This document shows positions 1-8,180 of a DNA stretch of 64,000 nt, piece by piece. The DNA lies in assembly GCF_017161325.1 (NCBI RefSeq), contig NZ_CP045670.1, positions 806,001 to 870,000 of the forward strand, read 5' to 3'. This DNA is from Treponema pedis (lineage in GTDB: Bacteria; Spirochaetota; Spirochaetia; Treponematales; Treponemataceae). The position numbers were made by a program, and so were the translations under genes. Within the stretch, counting starts at the first letter, position 1. Every line of letters starts with the position of its first letter. Under the pieces are notes generated by a model. That model was given only the letters and a program-made list of their open reading frames with translations, ran no database searches and was not told where the DNA came from.

Positions 1-983
1 CGTACGGCTTTTGCAATTCCGCCCGCAAAATTTATAGCTCCGTACATCATCATATCGTCTGTTATTATAAGGCCGTCAAATTTCATTTCACCGCGTAAAA
101 CATCGGTTAAAAGATATTTAGAAAATGTTGCGGGCTCTCCGTCAGGCGATACGGACGGGAAATTCAAATGTCCCGTCATAATTGCGGGAACCCCCGCTTC
201 AATCATATATTTAAAAGGAAGAAGTTCGCGGGAACGGAGTGTTTTCTCCGTAATATTTATTTTAGGAAGTCTTCCATGGCTGTCTACGCTTGTATCGCCG
301 TGCCCCGGAAAATGCTTTGCCGTAGTAAGAACTCCGGCCTCCCTGCTTCCTTGCATAAAAGCAGCACCCAAAATACCCGCCGCTTCGGGGGAATCTCCGA
401 AAGAACGGGAGCCTATAATTGAAGAATCGAGGTCGGTTAAAAGATCTACCGAAGGCGCAAAATTTAAATTTATCCCTAAAGTACGCAATTCCCGCGAAAT
501 ATAATAACCTGCATAATATGCATCTTTCGGAATTCCTGAAGCACCTATAGCAAGATTTCCGGGCGTTTCAGAAGTAAGGCCCTTTACATGCCTTACCCAC
601 CCGCCTTCCTGGTCGGTTGCTACAAATAACGGAATTCCGAACCTTCCTTCACTCGCCTTTTTTTGCAAGGATAAAACGGATTGGGCAAGTTTTTTAGAAT
701 CTCCGGTATTCCAACCGAAAATTTTTATACTGCCCAGTCCCGATTTTTCAATCCATTCGACAAGCAAATCTCCGGGGTCCTGCCCCGCCCAGCCGAACAT
801 AAAAGTTTGAGCCAAAAGTTCTTCATCGGTCATTTCTTTTACAATCGAAGCCGCCAAATCCTCATGAGGGGTATCATCATAAAAGTTAGGCAATTTGTTT
901 TGAGAGTGGATAAAAACATTTTGCAAAAAAAAGAAACCTATAATACAAAACGGAATTTTAAAACGTGAAGTAAAATTTTTCAT
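1..983 (-). CDS. GH3 beta-N-acetylhexosaminidase (NagZ-like), 3' end outside window
   Basis: Read on the minus strand from ATG at 983; the gene leaves the window at base 1, so about 327 residues are visible. The N-terminus has a short basic stretch and a hydrophobic segment (residues 10-26), a likely signal peptide or anchor. The GH3 N-terminal barrel is clear: DQEGG at about 124-128, KHFPGHGDT at 223-231, VDSH about 233-236 and the ITDDMMMYG nucleophile strand around 307-315. In NagZ enzymes these supply the substrate-binding His/Asp pair and the nucleophilic Asp that release N-acetylhexosamine from muropeptides or glycans. It lies 8 bp after the 152-aa gene and is probably co-transcribed with it. 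Family assignment is firm; the substrate is inferred, and exported GH3 enzymes can also act on other beta-glycosides. Confidence 0.88.
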   Translation of the reverse strand, partial: MKNFTSRFKIPFCIIGFFFLQNVFIHSQNKLPNFYDDTPHEDLAASIVKEMTDEELLAQTFMFGWAGQDPGDLLVEWIEKSGLGSIKIFGWNTGDSKKLAQSVLSLQKKASEGRFGIPLFVATDQEGGWVRHVKGLTSETPGNLAIGASGIPKDAYYAGYYISRELRTLGINLNFAPSVDLLTDLDSSIIGSRSFGDSPEAAGILGAAFMQGSREAGVLTTAKHFPGHGDTSVDSHGRLPKINITEKTLRSRELLPFKYMIEAGVPAIMTGHLNFPSVSPDGEPATFSKYLLTDVLRGEMKFDGLIITDDMMMYGAINFAGGIAKAV

Positions 984-991
984 TATAATTT

Positions 992-1450
992 TTATTCCAG
1001 CCAATAAACATTATCGGGCGCACGCTCCGAAAGAAAAAAATTTTCATATCTGTTCGATGATTCCACGCGTATATCGTTGGGAAAATACGTAGAATGCAAA
1101 AACCATACAACGTCCAATAAATCGCCGAAAGAATCGGAACATGAATAACGGTAATAAATTTCTATATCATCATCTTCAAGCATTTTTATAAGTTCAGGGT
1201 CCGTTTTTGTGTACGGGTCAATTGCTTCGCGGATATTGCTGCGTAAGCCTCCGTACCACGCATGAGTTACGGATAATAAATTAAGTTTTTTTTCTTTATC
1301 CATTTTGTACAATTCGTAAACCCCGGAAACGGCGGGAACCGCACTGTTAATTTTATATTTATCGGCCTTTGTAAGAGGCGACCAAGTAAGAATATAGTGA
1401 GGCTGCCCTTTAAACATATTTTTTATAATTATAGGCTTCATGTCAAACAT
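992..1450 (-). CDS. Conserved hypothetical protein, possible degenerate GIY-YIG fold
   Basis: A 152-aa soluble protein with no signal peptide or membrane segment. I do not recognise it with certainty. Residues about 42-78 contain a GVYELYK strand followed some 20 residues later by AWYGGLRSNIRE, which resembles the GIY ... YxGxSxNLRxRL layout of GIY-YIG nucleases. A catalytic assignment would be speculative. The C-terminal half is acidic and aromatic-rich. The ATG at 1450 lies 6 nt from a perfect TATAAT (1457-1462) with no Shine-Dalgarno, so the mRNA is probably leaderless; an alternative ATG lies at 1441. It precedes the GH3 gene by 8 bp, suggesting one transcript. Confidence 0.7.
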   Translation of the reverse strand: MFDMKPIIIKNMFKGQPHYILTWSPLTKADKYKINSAVPAVSGVYELYKMDKEKKLNLLSVTHAWYGGLRSNIREAIDPYTKTDPELIKMLEDDDIEIYYRYSCSDSFGDLLDVVWFLHSTYFPNDIRVESSNRYENFFLSERAPDNVYWLE

Positions 1451-1456
1451 TCAAAC

Positions 1457-1462
1457 ATTATA
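1457..1462 (-). promoter_or_regulatory. -10 box TATAAT of the 152-aa gene, leaderless arrangement
   Basis: A perfect TATAAT on the minus strand sits 6 nt before the ATG at 1450. The -35 region is weak. A start site 6-8 nt downstream of the -10 would fall on or next to the ATG. Confidence 0.55.
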
Positions 1463-1492
1463 CAGTTTTTTTATTTAAATTGCTATAACCTA

Positions 1493-1521
1493 TTGCAAAA
1501 GTTTCCGATTTTTGCTATACT
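1493..1521 (+). promoter_or_regulatory. Sigma-70 promoter of tRNA-Cys
   Basis: TTGCAA (1493-1498) and TATACT (1516-1521) are separated by exactly 17 bp, placing the transcription start about 6 nt before the mature tRNA at 1534. Confidence 0.75.
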
Positions 1522-1533
1522 CTCTTGAATGTC

Positions 1534-1605
1534 GGCGCCGTACCCAAGCGGTAAGGGAGAGGTCTGCAAAACCTTTATGCATCAGTTCGATTCTGATCGG
1601 CGCCT
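1534..1605 (+). tRNA. tRNA-Cys (GCA)
   Basis: A full cloverleaf can be drawn. The acceptor stem pairs 1534-1540 (GGCGCCG) with 1598-1604 (CGGCGCC). The anticodon stem pairs 1559-1563 with 1571-1575, the 7-nt loop has anticodon GCA at 1566-1568, and the T arm pairs ATCAG 1581-1585 with CTGAT 1593-1597 around TTCGATT. The unpaired base after the acceptor stem is T, the U73 discriminator typical of tRNA-Cys. CCA is not encoded; a T run follows. Confidence 0.96.
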
Positions 1606-1635
1606 TTTTCCAATTTTAGTTTTTTTTTCATAACT

Positions 1636-1666
1636 GGGAACCCGCAAGGGTTCCCCTCCTTTTTTA
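1636..1666 (+). terminator. Rho-independent terminator after tRNA-Cys
   Basis: A perfect 8-bp stem (GGGAACCC 1636-1643, GGGTTCCC 1648-1655) closes a GCAA tetraloop and is followed by a C/T-rich tail ending in T6. Confidence 0.85.
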
Positions 1667-1715
1667 TAAAAGGATATCAATTCAAACGGCTTTTAATTGT
1701 ATTTGCCGTTATATA

Positions 1716-2105
1716 ATGGAACCGAATATGAATTCTATGGAAAAATTTTATTCCGACGCAAACAGGCTGATTAAAACTTGTGAACAAACGGAATTTTACG
1801 AAGAATTGTCTTCTCTTTTTTGCAGGGCGGCGGCTTCTTACGATAAAAGAATTACTGTTTTGGCAAAAGATTTTGCCGATTACGGATTTACGATATACGG
1901 CAACGATAAGCAGCCAAAAGAAGATGCCGTTGAATGGTTTTATAAAATTTTTTCCCTTCTTGCAGGCAGCTTTGAATCCGATATGGATTTTTCGGACGAA
2001 GATTGGGAACAAATAAACTTGATTGTTTCCGCCGAAGCAGGAGAAACGGATATGGATTTACTAAATACCGTAATGGCGGTAATGGTTGAGCGAAAAAAAA
2101 TTTAA
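1716..2105 (+). CDS. Hypothetical acidic protein, about 120-129 aa
   Basis: A small soluble protein rich in Asp, Glu and aromatic residues, with no signal peptide or membrane span. I do not recognise a family. The reading frame was chosen because its composition is globular and acidic, whereas the overlapping ORFs in other frames are low-complexity K/F/R-rich. A TATAAT at 1712-1717 overlaps the first ATG (1716), so the working start is more likely ATG 1728 or 1737; no Shine-Dalgarno precedes any of them. It stands alone between the tRNA-Cys terminator and a convergent carboxypeptidase gene. Confidence 0.62.
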   Translation: MEPNMNSMEKFYSDANRLIKTCEQTEFYEELSSLFCRAAASYDKRITVLAKDFADYGFTIYGNDKQPKEDAVEWFYKIFSLLAGSFESDMDFSDEDWEQINLIVSAEAGETDMDLLNTVMAVMVERKKI

Positions 2106-2136
2106 ACTTTAAAACAATACCCCGCACTTCCGTAAT

Positions 2137-2946
2137 TTACTTTTTAATATCCGCCTTTTTCCACTCATCAATAAAAAACAGCATATAATATTGAATATCT
2201 CCGAACCATTTTTTTTGAAAACCGCAAGCCTTTTCACCTATATAACGGTAATGCCAACATTCCCACTTATATCCCGTTATATTTTCATAACCCTTGGGAT
2301 AAGAAAGCGACCAACCGTATTTATACGCGTTTGCCGCAAGCCATTTCCCTTCGGGAGTTTTTGCATAAGAGTCATCTATTGTTCCGAAATCTACAGCCGT
2401 TCCTAATTGGTGCTGGCTTGAACCGGGCGGTGCGGAAAATGTTTTCGCTTTCAGTTTTCCGTATACTTTTATATAATAATTAAACAGGTTTGACTGATAT
2501 TCATATTCCCTATAACCTGAACTGACGGTAAGTCTTATTCCGGCCTTACGTGCCGCGAGAGCCATTTTTTGTAACGCCGGTTCCGCAGTTTCCGAAAGAA
2601 AGATATCGGGTCTGTCAAGTTTATAAGCCCTGTTTTTCAAATCGGAAAGTAAAATAATTGTTTTCGGTTTATATCCCTTATCAAGAATATGTTTTTTATC
2701 CACAAGAATCAAAAGATTATCTTTTTCCGAAGATAAAAGCGCGTTTAATTCTTTTAAAAATACCTGTTTGTTTTTGTTTATTTTTTCAGCAAACTTTTCA
2801 GGAAGCTTTTTCGATAAATCCTCTAAAATTTTATATCGGTTTTGAGCCGATTCGGATTCGGACGCTCCTAGGGGAAGCAAGCCTAAACACGGTATAAAAA
2901 TAAAAAACAAAAAAAAGGGAAATATATATTTTTTAAATTCAGTCAT
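2137..2946 (-). CDS. D-alanyl-D-alanine carboxypeptidase, VanY/M15 family, exported
   Basis: A 269-aa protein with an N-terminal hydrophobic export signal (about residues 6-27). The C-terminal half is an M15B/VanY peptidase domain. SSGYREYEYQ around 142-151 is the usual Arg-containing lead-in, SSQHQLGTAVD (176-186) supplies zinc ligands His179 and Asp186, and KWECWHYRY (227-235) supplies catalytic Glu229 and His232. These enzymes trim the terminal D-Ala from peptidoglycan stem peptides in the periplasm. The N-terminal 110 residues before the domain are predicted helical and unassigned. The gene is monocistronic and convergent with the small gene at 1716. No Shine-Dalgarno is evident; a TATTCT lies 6 nt before the ATG. 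Confidence 0.9.
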   Translation of the reverse strand: MTEFKKYIFPFFLFFIFIPCLGLLPLGASESESAQNRYKILEDLSKKLPEKFAEKINKNKQVFLKELNALLSSEKDNLLILVDKKHILDKGYKPKTIILLSDLKNRAYKLDRPDIFLSETAEPALQKMALAARKAGIRLTVSSGYREYEYQSNLFNYYIKVYGKLKAKTFSAPPGSSQHQLGTAVDFGTIDDSYAKTPEGKWLAANAYKYGWSLSYPKGYENITGYKWECWHYRYIGEKACGFQKKWFGDIQYYMLFFIDEWKKADIKK

Positions 2947-3040
2947 TGTTAAAGAATAGTCTTATATCGAAAAAGTAAGAGGCTTTCAGTTAAATACAAA
3001 ATGCCCCATTTTTATTTACCTCCTCGAAAAAACTTAAGCT

Positions 3041-3364
3041 TTACATATCGTTTACGGAATGAATTACCTTAAACATATCCGAAAAACCTGTAGAATCAAT
3101 TACCATTCTTACAATATCGGACGGATTTAAAATAAACAGTTCATGCCCGTACTCTTCCCCGTCATTATAAGCCGACATTAAAACGCCTAAACCTGAGGAA
3201 GACATATTGGTTACACAGGATAAATCCAAAACAAGGTCTTTTTCTTTAATTGCGGAATATACCTTAGTTTCAAAATCTCCGTAGGTATAAGAATTAATTG
3301 TGCCGTCTATAGCTAAAAGCGTATAGTTCTCGGCCTTTGTTTCGTTGATAATTAAATTATCCAT
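3041..3364 (-). CDS. STAS-domain anti-sigma-factor antagonist-like protein
   Basis: A roughly 107-aa single STAS domain. The segment DLSCVTNMSSSGLGVLMSA carries the serine-rich loop that is phosphorylated in SpoIIAA/RsbV-type antagonists. An earlier in-frame ATG (3368-3370) abuts the GGAGGA ribosome site (3371-3376), so the ATG at 3364, six nt from that site, is the better start. It lies 18 bp downstream of two PP2C-type phosphatase genes. That order fits a partner-switching module in which a phosphatase dephosphorylates STAS-Ser and lets it capture a kinase. The cognate HATPase kinase is not in the operon; the HATPase-domain protein at 17106-18395 is one candidate. Confidence 0.9.
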   Translation of the reverse strand: MDNLIINETKAENYTLLAIDGTINSYTYGDFETKVYSAIKEKDLVLDLSCVTNMSSSGLGVLMSAYNDGEEYGHELFILNPSDIVRMVIDSTGFSDMFKVIHSVNDM

Positions 3365-3388
3365 AAACATTCCTCCGTAAATGTGTAG

Positions 3389-5515
3389 TTATACATGTTT
3401 AAATACCAGAATAGTTACATCATCTTCAATTTCACGGGCTATAAAATCCAATAATCTGTTATAAATCGTATTTGCGATTTCCTTTGCAGACTTTTCTTTA
3501 TTTGTAGCAAGGATTCGTCCTACCCGTTCATTCCCGAAGCGTTCACCCTTTAAGTTTGCGGACTCCAATAAGCCGTCCGTAGTAAAGACAATCGTATCGT
3601 TTCTGTTCATTGTAATTTTACGCACTTTTAAAAAGGGCTTAATATTCTTAACAAAGCCTAGAACTCTTCCTTCTCCCTGTATTTCTATAACGTTTTTATA
3701 TGAATCTATATACATAGACATAAGCGGGATACCGCAGTTTAAGTAATATATTGTAGAAGTTTTAAAATCGATAATTCCGAAAAGGCCCGCAAAAAACGAA
3801 CCCTTGGGTAAATTCCCTTTTATAAAACTGTTTAATTTTATAACAAGCTCTTTAAAATCAGGTATCTCGGAAAGATAAGTATGTAACGCAGATTTTAAAA
3901 TAATCATAGACATACTTGCACTTAAACCCTTTCCCGCAACGTCCCCTATAAGGAAAAAATACCTGTCTTCGGAAAGTTTGATGAAATCTATAAAGTCGCC
4001 TCCCAATTGATGTGCGGAATACGAAACCGAATCGACTTCAACAACCTTTTTTTCCACCTTGTCCATATTTTTTTGAATTGAACCTATTATCTGGTCGGAC
4101 ATTTCAATTTCGCGGTCAACCGTAAGGATAATATCTTCTTTAGCTATATTTCTCAGATAATATACAACTAAAAAAAAGTAAGAATAAAGGTTTGTCAAAA
4201 CGCCGTAGTCATAATCGGTATATTCTTCCTTTTTTCTTCTTTCCGCAATACCGATTATTCCGATTAGCTTTTGACCTTCACGTACAAAGATAAGTACTTC
4301 AGAAGAGGTCTTATTCATTATACTTATCAACTCGTTTCTTATAGGAGCAAATTCCGCACTTGTTAAAACTTCGGACCTCATAATAACGGAGCTATGTTTT
4401 TTCAAAAGACTTTCAAATACCGGCGATTGTATGGGAAAAACCGAAGTTGTTCCGAATGTGGAATAAACCGGTTCAAGTATATCCTGTTCGCTTGTAATTA
4501 AGACGTCCATACCGCTTGCTTTTAAATGCTCAATCATAATATTTGTAAAAGCATTTAAAACTTCTTCACGCCCGGCTTCATAATTGATTTTTTGAAGTTT
4601 TTCCTCTATAGCTTTTGCGTATTCCGAAGTATCTCCCAAAAACCAGCGGAGTTTTTGAGATACAATATTTCGAAAAACCAGAAAAATAAAAGCCGACACA
4701 ATAAGAAGAAACATTTGAACATAAATATTTCTTACTTTTGTTAAAATTAAAGATGCCGCATAACCTGCCAATAATGCAAATACCAAAATAAATGATAAAA
4801 ATCTGGTAAAAGCAAAGGCAAGCTGTTTTTTATCATAAACGATTGAAACCGAAAAAGCGTAGTTTGCCAAAAATATTAACATAACATAGCCGGCAGGCAA
4901 AATTGCAACAACCCATGTAAAAATATTTGCAAGATAAAAAACAACACCGTAAATTATTAGAGAAACGGTTATCGACATCGCAAAAAACAGCATTTGCTGT
5001 TTATAAATTTTACTTTGCTCTTTGGCGGCTTTTACAACGGAAATAATCAAGGCCAATACAGAGGTAAAAAGCAAAACAATACTTGCATAAAATCTTTCCG
5101 CCGACATTCCGAAAATAATTTGAGAAGAGAACTTAAAACCGGATAAGACGTCCCAAAATAAACCTTCAAAAAACAACAAAAGAATTATCAATGCCGTTAA
5201 ATGGATAAGACAGTTAAAAATAAAAAATTTTATTCCCGTGCGCTTTTCAAAAGACGGCATTCTGACGGCCATATCCAGCAGAAAAAATGAAGTAACCGAA
5301 ATACCCGCTAAAAACAATGTCGATAAATAAACGTTCCAATTAGGTATGCTGTAATATAAAACAAGCATTGTAGTAAGAAAAAATAAGGTTGTTGCCGTTG
5401 CACTTATCGACACCTTTAACAAACTTTTTGAAACGGCTTCTTTTTTAGTAATGATATTTAAAGTCAGTATTGTTAAAACGGAAAAAAAGAAAAATATAAA
5501 AACAATTAAGCCCAT
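3389..5515 (-). CDS. Membrane-bound PP2C (RsbU/SpoIIE-type) serine phosphatase
   Basis: A 708-aa protein. Residues 1 to about 280 contain roughly nine or ten hydrophobic helices resembling a 7TM-type sensor region. About 300-460 looks like a GAF-type region (VLIFVREGQKLIGIIGIAERR). The last ~230 residues are a PP2C/SpoIIE domain with the metal-binding strands QLGGDFIDFI, LIGDVAGKGLSA and VFTTDGLLES. RsbU-type enzymes dephosphorylate STAS proteins, and the STAS gene lies immediately downstream. It follows the second phosphatase by 3 bp. The signal sensed by the membrane domain is unknown. Confidence 0.92.
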   Translation of the reverse strand: MGLIVFIFFFFSVLTILTLNIITKKEAVSKSLLKVSISATATTLFFLTTMLVLYYSIPNWNVYLSTLFLAGISVTSFFLLDMAVRMPSFEKRTGIKFFIFNCLIHLTALIILLLFFEGLFWDVLSGFKFSSQIIFGMSAERFYASIVLLFTSVLALIISVVKAAKEQSKIYKQQMLFFAMSITVSLIIYGVVFYLANIFTWVVAILPAGYVMLIFLANYAFSVSIVYDKKQLAFAFTRFLSFILVFALLAGYAASLILTKVRNIYVQMFLLIVSAFIFLVFRNIVSQKLRWFLGDTSEYAKAIEEKLQKINYEAGREEVLNAFTNIMIEHLKASGMDVLITSEQDILEPVYSTFGTTSVFPIQSPVFESLLKKHSSVIMRSEVLTSAEFAPIRNELISIMNKTSSEVLIFVREGQKLIGIIGIAERRKKEEYTDYDYGVLTNLYSYFFLVVYYLRNIAKEDIILTVDREIEMSDQIIGSIQKNMDKVEKKVVEVDSVSYSAHQLGGDFIDFIKLSEDRYFFLIGDVAGKGLSASMSMIILKSALHTYLSEIPDFKELVIKLNSFIKGNLPKGSFFAGLFGIIDFKTSTIYYLNCGIPLMSMYIDSYKNVIEIQGEGRVLGFVKNIKPFLKVRKITMNRNDTIVFTTDGLLESANLKGERFGNERVGRILATNKEKSAKEIANTIYNRLLDFIAREIEDDVTILVFKHV

Positions 5516-5518
5516 ATT

Positions 5519-6970
5519 TTACACCTTAACCTTTACACAAAGCATCGTAATATCGTCGCGAAGTTTGTTTTTACCCACATGGGTCATTGCCAAATTTGCG
5601 ACATCTTCAAGAATATTTCGGGCGCTATGCGGTGCAAAAGATTTTATAGAGTCCAAATATAATTCGGTATCGCCCAGCTCGATACCTTCCTCATTCATAG
5701 TTTCGGGAATCCCGTCGGTTGCCATAAAAATAACATCACCGCGGTATAACCTTCGTTCTTCTACCCCTATATTATCCAAATCGATAATTCCTACGATACT
5801 GCAAGTGGATTCCAAGGGTTTTATTTTGTAGCCGTTAGGCGATTCCGTAAGAATCATAGGGTTTTCCATAGAGGCATTTACATATTTTAATGTCATCTTT
5901 TCAGTATCGATAAGACCTAAAAAAAGAACCGTATATTTATCCATCAGCTTCATTCGCTTTATCGCCGTATCAACAGCTGTAATTAAGCCTGCAAGGTCTT
6001 CTTTATTTTTAGTGATTTTTATGGTATTTATAACTACGCCCATAACCAAAGCCGCCGCAAGACCCTTACCGGAAACATCTCCTAAAACCAAAAGCGTCTT
6101 ATATCCGTCTATTTTTATAACGTCATAATAATCTCCCGATACGTTTACAAGCGGTCTAAAATACGAAGCTATATCCAAGTGCGGAGCTTCAGGTATTTTA
6201 CGCGGCAAAAACGCTTTTTGAGTTTCAGCAACCATATTCCATTCATGAGTTAATTCGGAAAGATGTAAAAGCTTTCCTAAGGTTGTAGTTCGGCTTTCGT
6301 AACTTAAAAATTCTGAAAGCATAGTGTTAAAAATTTCAGGTTCCACTTCGTTTAAATAACGGCACACTATAAAAAAATGAAAACTTTCCAAAATAACTGC
6401 GGCAATACGGGCCTGTTTTTGTTTACACTCCTTTATATCCGCATTAAAAAAATGTATTCCGATTTTTAAATTTTCGGAAACGGCTTGAAAGGTTTTAAAA
6501 GTTTCGGGAGTTGAAACAAAGCGGGACGCGCTGTTATAAATAACTATGTGTTCTTTTGCGTCTATCATCATTACAGAGCAATCGCCCGAATATTCAAGTT
6601 CACTGTAAATTGAATCTATAAGGTTTTCCGTAGTGTAGCAAAATCTAAGTTTTCTTAAAAACTCTGCAAAAATTTTGGTTTTCGGCTTACCGTATTCCTT
6701 ATTTTCTATTTTTTTTGAAAATACCTGCATTACAGTTCCGGCAAAAATACAGATAAGAATAAATACCGCCAATCCTATAAAAAAACGGTGAGTTTGAGTC
6801 ATTTCCGGTATCTTGGATAATCGGCTTAAAGCAAGCGTCATATCGCTGGCAGAGTAAAATTTACCTAAAAATAAAAATCTGGGACTTACAAATATCAAAA
6901 ACAGGGCAAAAACGCCGCTCATTCCGATACTGATAAGAATATTTGAAAGTAATTTACGCAATTTTATCAT
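5519..6970 (-). CDS. Second PP2C (SpoIIE-type) serine phosphatase
   Basis: A 483-aa protein with two N-terminal membrane helices (about 8-32 and 62-85) flanking a short periplasmic loop. A central region of about 170 residues may be PAS/GAF-like, and a C-terminal PP2C domain carries VSGDYYDVI, LVLGDVSGKGLAAALV and FMATDGIPE. It opens the operon; a Shine-Dalgarno CTGGAGA precedes the ATG. Two phosphatases with different sensor ends upstream of one STAS protein suggest that two inputs converge on one antagonist. Confidence 0.9.
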   Translation of the reverse strand: MIKLRKLLSNILISIGMSGVFALFLIFVSPRFLFLGKFYSASDMTLALSRLSKIPEMTQTHRFFIGLAVFILICIFAGTVMQVFSKKIENKEYGKPKTKIFAEFLRKLRFCYTTENLIDSIYSELEYSGDCSVMMIDAKEHIVIYNSASRFVSTPETFKTFQAVSENLKIGIHFFNADIKECKQKQARIAAVILESFHFFIVCRYLNEVEPEIFNTMLSEFLSYESRTTTLGKLLHLSELTHEWNMVAETQKAFLPRKIPEAPHLDIASYFRPLVNVSGDYYDVIKIDGYKTLLVLGDVSGKGLAAALVMGVVINTIKITKNKEDLAGLITAVDTAIKRMKLMDKYTVLFLGLIDTEKMTLKYVNASMENPMILTESPNGYKIKPLESTCSIVGIIDLDNIGVEERRLYRGDVIFMATDGIPETMNEEGIELGDTELYLDSIKSFAPHSARNILEDVANLAMTHVGKNKLRDDITMLCVKVKV

Positions 6971-7213
6971 TTAGAAATCTCCAGCATACTATTATCTTAG
7001 CATAAATTCAAATAAAAATAAAGTATCTGAGTAAATTTATCTTCCGTTTAATGCTTAACCAAGCATTTCGATTTAAACGACCGATTCGGATACCGTAAAT
7101 TTAAGATGAATTGAAATAAAAACGGTATAAGCTATTAAAATTATTTTCCGAAATATCTCTTACCGTTGCTTATTTTTCGGGAATGTGCTAGTTTAAAAAG
7201 AAAGGAGTACGCT

Positions 7214-7747
7214 ATGCAATATACAAATAATTATAAATCTCCCGTAGGAGAACTGCTTCTTTCCTGTGATGAAAAAGGGCTTACAGGTATTTGGTTTTCA
7301 GGCGGAAGGTATTTTGCACAAGGGCTTAACCCGGACCATAAAAACAAGGAAACCGACATTTTCAACCAAACAAAAAAATGGCTCGATATTTATTTTTCGG
7401 GGAAAGAGCCCGATTTTACTCCTCCGCTTCATTTAACGGGCTCGGAATTCAGAAAAAATGTCGGCAAAATTATGTGCAGGATACCGTACGGAAAAACGAT
7501 TACTTACGGAGAAATTGCAAAAATTATAGCCGAACAAACGGGCTTAAAAAAAATGTCGGCTCAGGCGGTAGGCGGGGCTGTCGGACACAATCCCATTTCC
7601 ATAATCGTACCGTGCCATCGCGTTGTAGGAACAAACGGGAGCCTTACGGGATACGGCGGCGGCATAGAGCGTAAAGTGCAACTGTTAACTTTGGAAAAAA
7701 CGGATATGAGAAAACTCTTTATACCCAAAAAAGGAACTGCATTATAA
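7214..7747 (+). CDS. ogt: Methylated-DNA--protein-cysteine methyltransferase
   Basis: A 177-aa protein from the ATG at 7214, chosen over an upstream in-frame codon because AAAGGAG sits at 7199-7205. The active-site motif is present as IIVPCHRVVG, in which the Cys takes the alkyl group from O6-alkylguanine. The helix-turn-helix region (KTITYGEIAKIIAEQTG and VGGAVGHNP) is also recognisable. The protein is a suicide repair enzyme acting on alkylated DNA in the cytosol. The length is typical. It is transcribed alone, divergent from the phosphatase operon. Confidence 0.95.
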   Translation: MQYTNNYKSPVGELLLSCDEKGLTGIWFSGGRYFAQGLNPDHKNKETDIFNQTKKWLDIYFSGKEPDFTPPLHLTGSEFRKNVGKIMCRIPYGKTITYGEIAKIIAEQTGLKKMSAQAVGGAVGHNPISIIVPCHRVVGTNGSLTGYGGGIERKVQLLTLEKTDMRKLFIPKKGTAL

Positions 7748-7951
7748 ATTACCGCCGAAATAATTTTTAAATTTTTGATAAGGCGTAAACATAACGGGAC
7801 AGAAAAAGCTCCTTAAAAAATGCCGATTATACCGGTTGTAAACAGCTTTTGTAATCCAGCAAAACAAATTACACCTGTTAAGAAGTTTTAAATGCAGTCA
7901 TATTAAAATAAAATCGGCACTTTTATACATATCCGCTTGAATATTCCATTA

Positions 7952-8062
7952 TTATGAACGGCTTTCTTTGTACGGTGCACGCAGTATTGCAAATTTTTGT
8001 GCTTCTCCGCCCGATATATTTATGCCTGTATTGTCAAAAAAACTTCCGAATGCACACCACGG
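7952..8062 (-). pseudogene. Remnant of an ABC-transporter ATP-binding domain
   Basis: The minus strand encodes a short open stretch containing NTGINISGGEAQKFAILRA, which closely matches the ABC signature motif (LSGGxxQK..IARAL) and the residues before it. A stop follows within ten codons. About 55 bp further along, past more stops, another frame reads YKSADFILI, resembling the strand that leads into Walker B (ADxxILDEPT). No Walker A is present. The pattern fits a decayed or mostly deleted exporter gene. Confidence 0.65.
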
Positions 8063-8082
8063 GGAAGTTTTTTAACTCTTGC

Positions 8083-8111
8083 TTGACTTTTTTTCTTTAT
8101 TTTAATAGTAT
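8083..8111 (+). promoter_or_regulatory. Sigma-70 promoter of opdB
   Basis: TTGACT (8083-8088), a 17-bp spacer and TAGTAT (8106-8111) upstream of the oligopeptidase gene, giving a leader of about 63 nt. Confidence 0.5.
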
Positions 8112-8180
8112 TTTCCGTAAATAATAAAATTCCAAAAGTCAAAATTCTTTTGAAATTATCTTAGCAAATAAGGAGAAAAT

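Larger units (their letters stand above)
7748..8180. other. 433-bp spacer with a decayed ABC gene fragment and the opdB promoter
   Basis: Apart from the ABC ATPase remnant (7952-8062) and the opdB promoter (8083-8111), I see no intact reading frame here. The 7748-7935 part has no recognisable motif on either strand and reads as decayed sequence. Confidence 0.6.

Noticed and set aside
1677-2012. Minus-strand ORF of 111 codons opposite the small gene at 1716
   Set aside because: Composition is K/F/R-rich and low-complexity, with no Shine-Dalgarno; it mirrors the acidic plus-strand frame.
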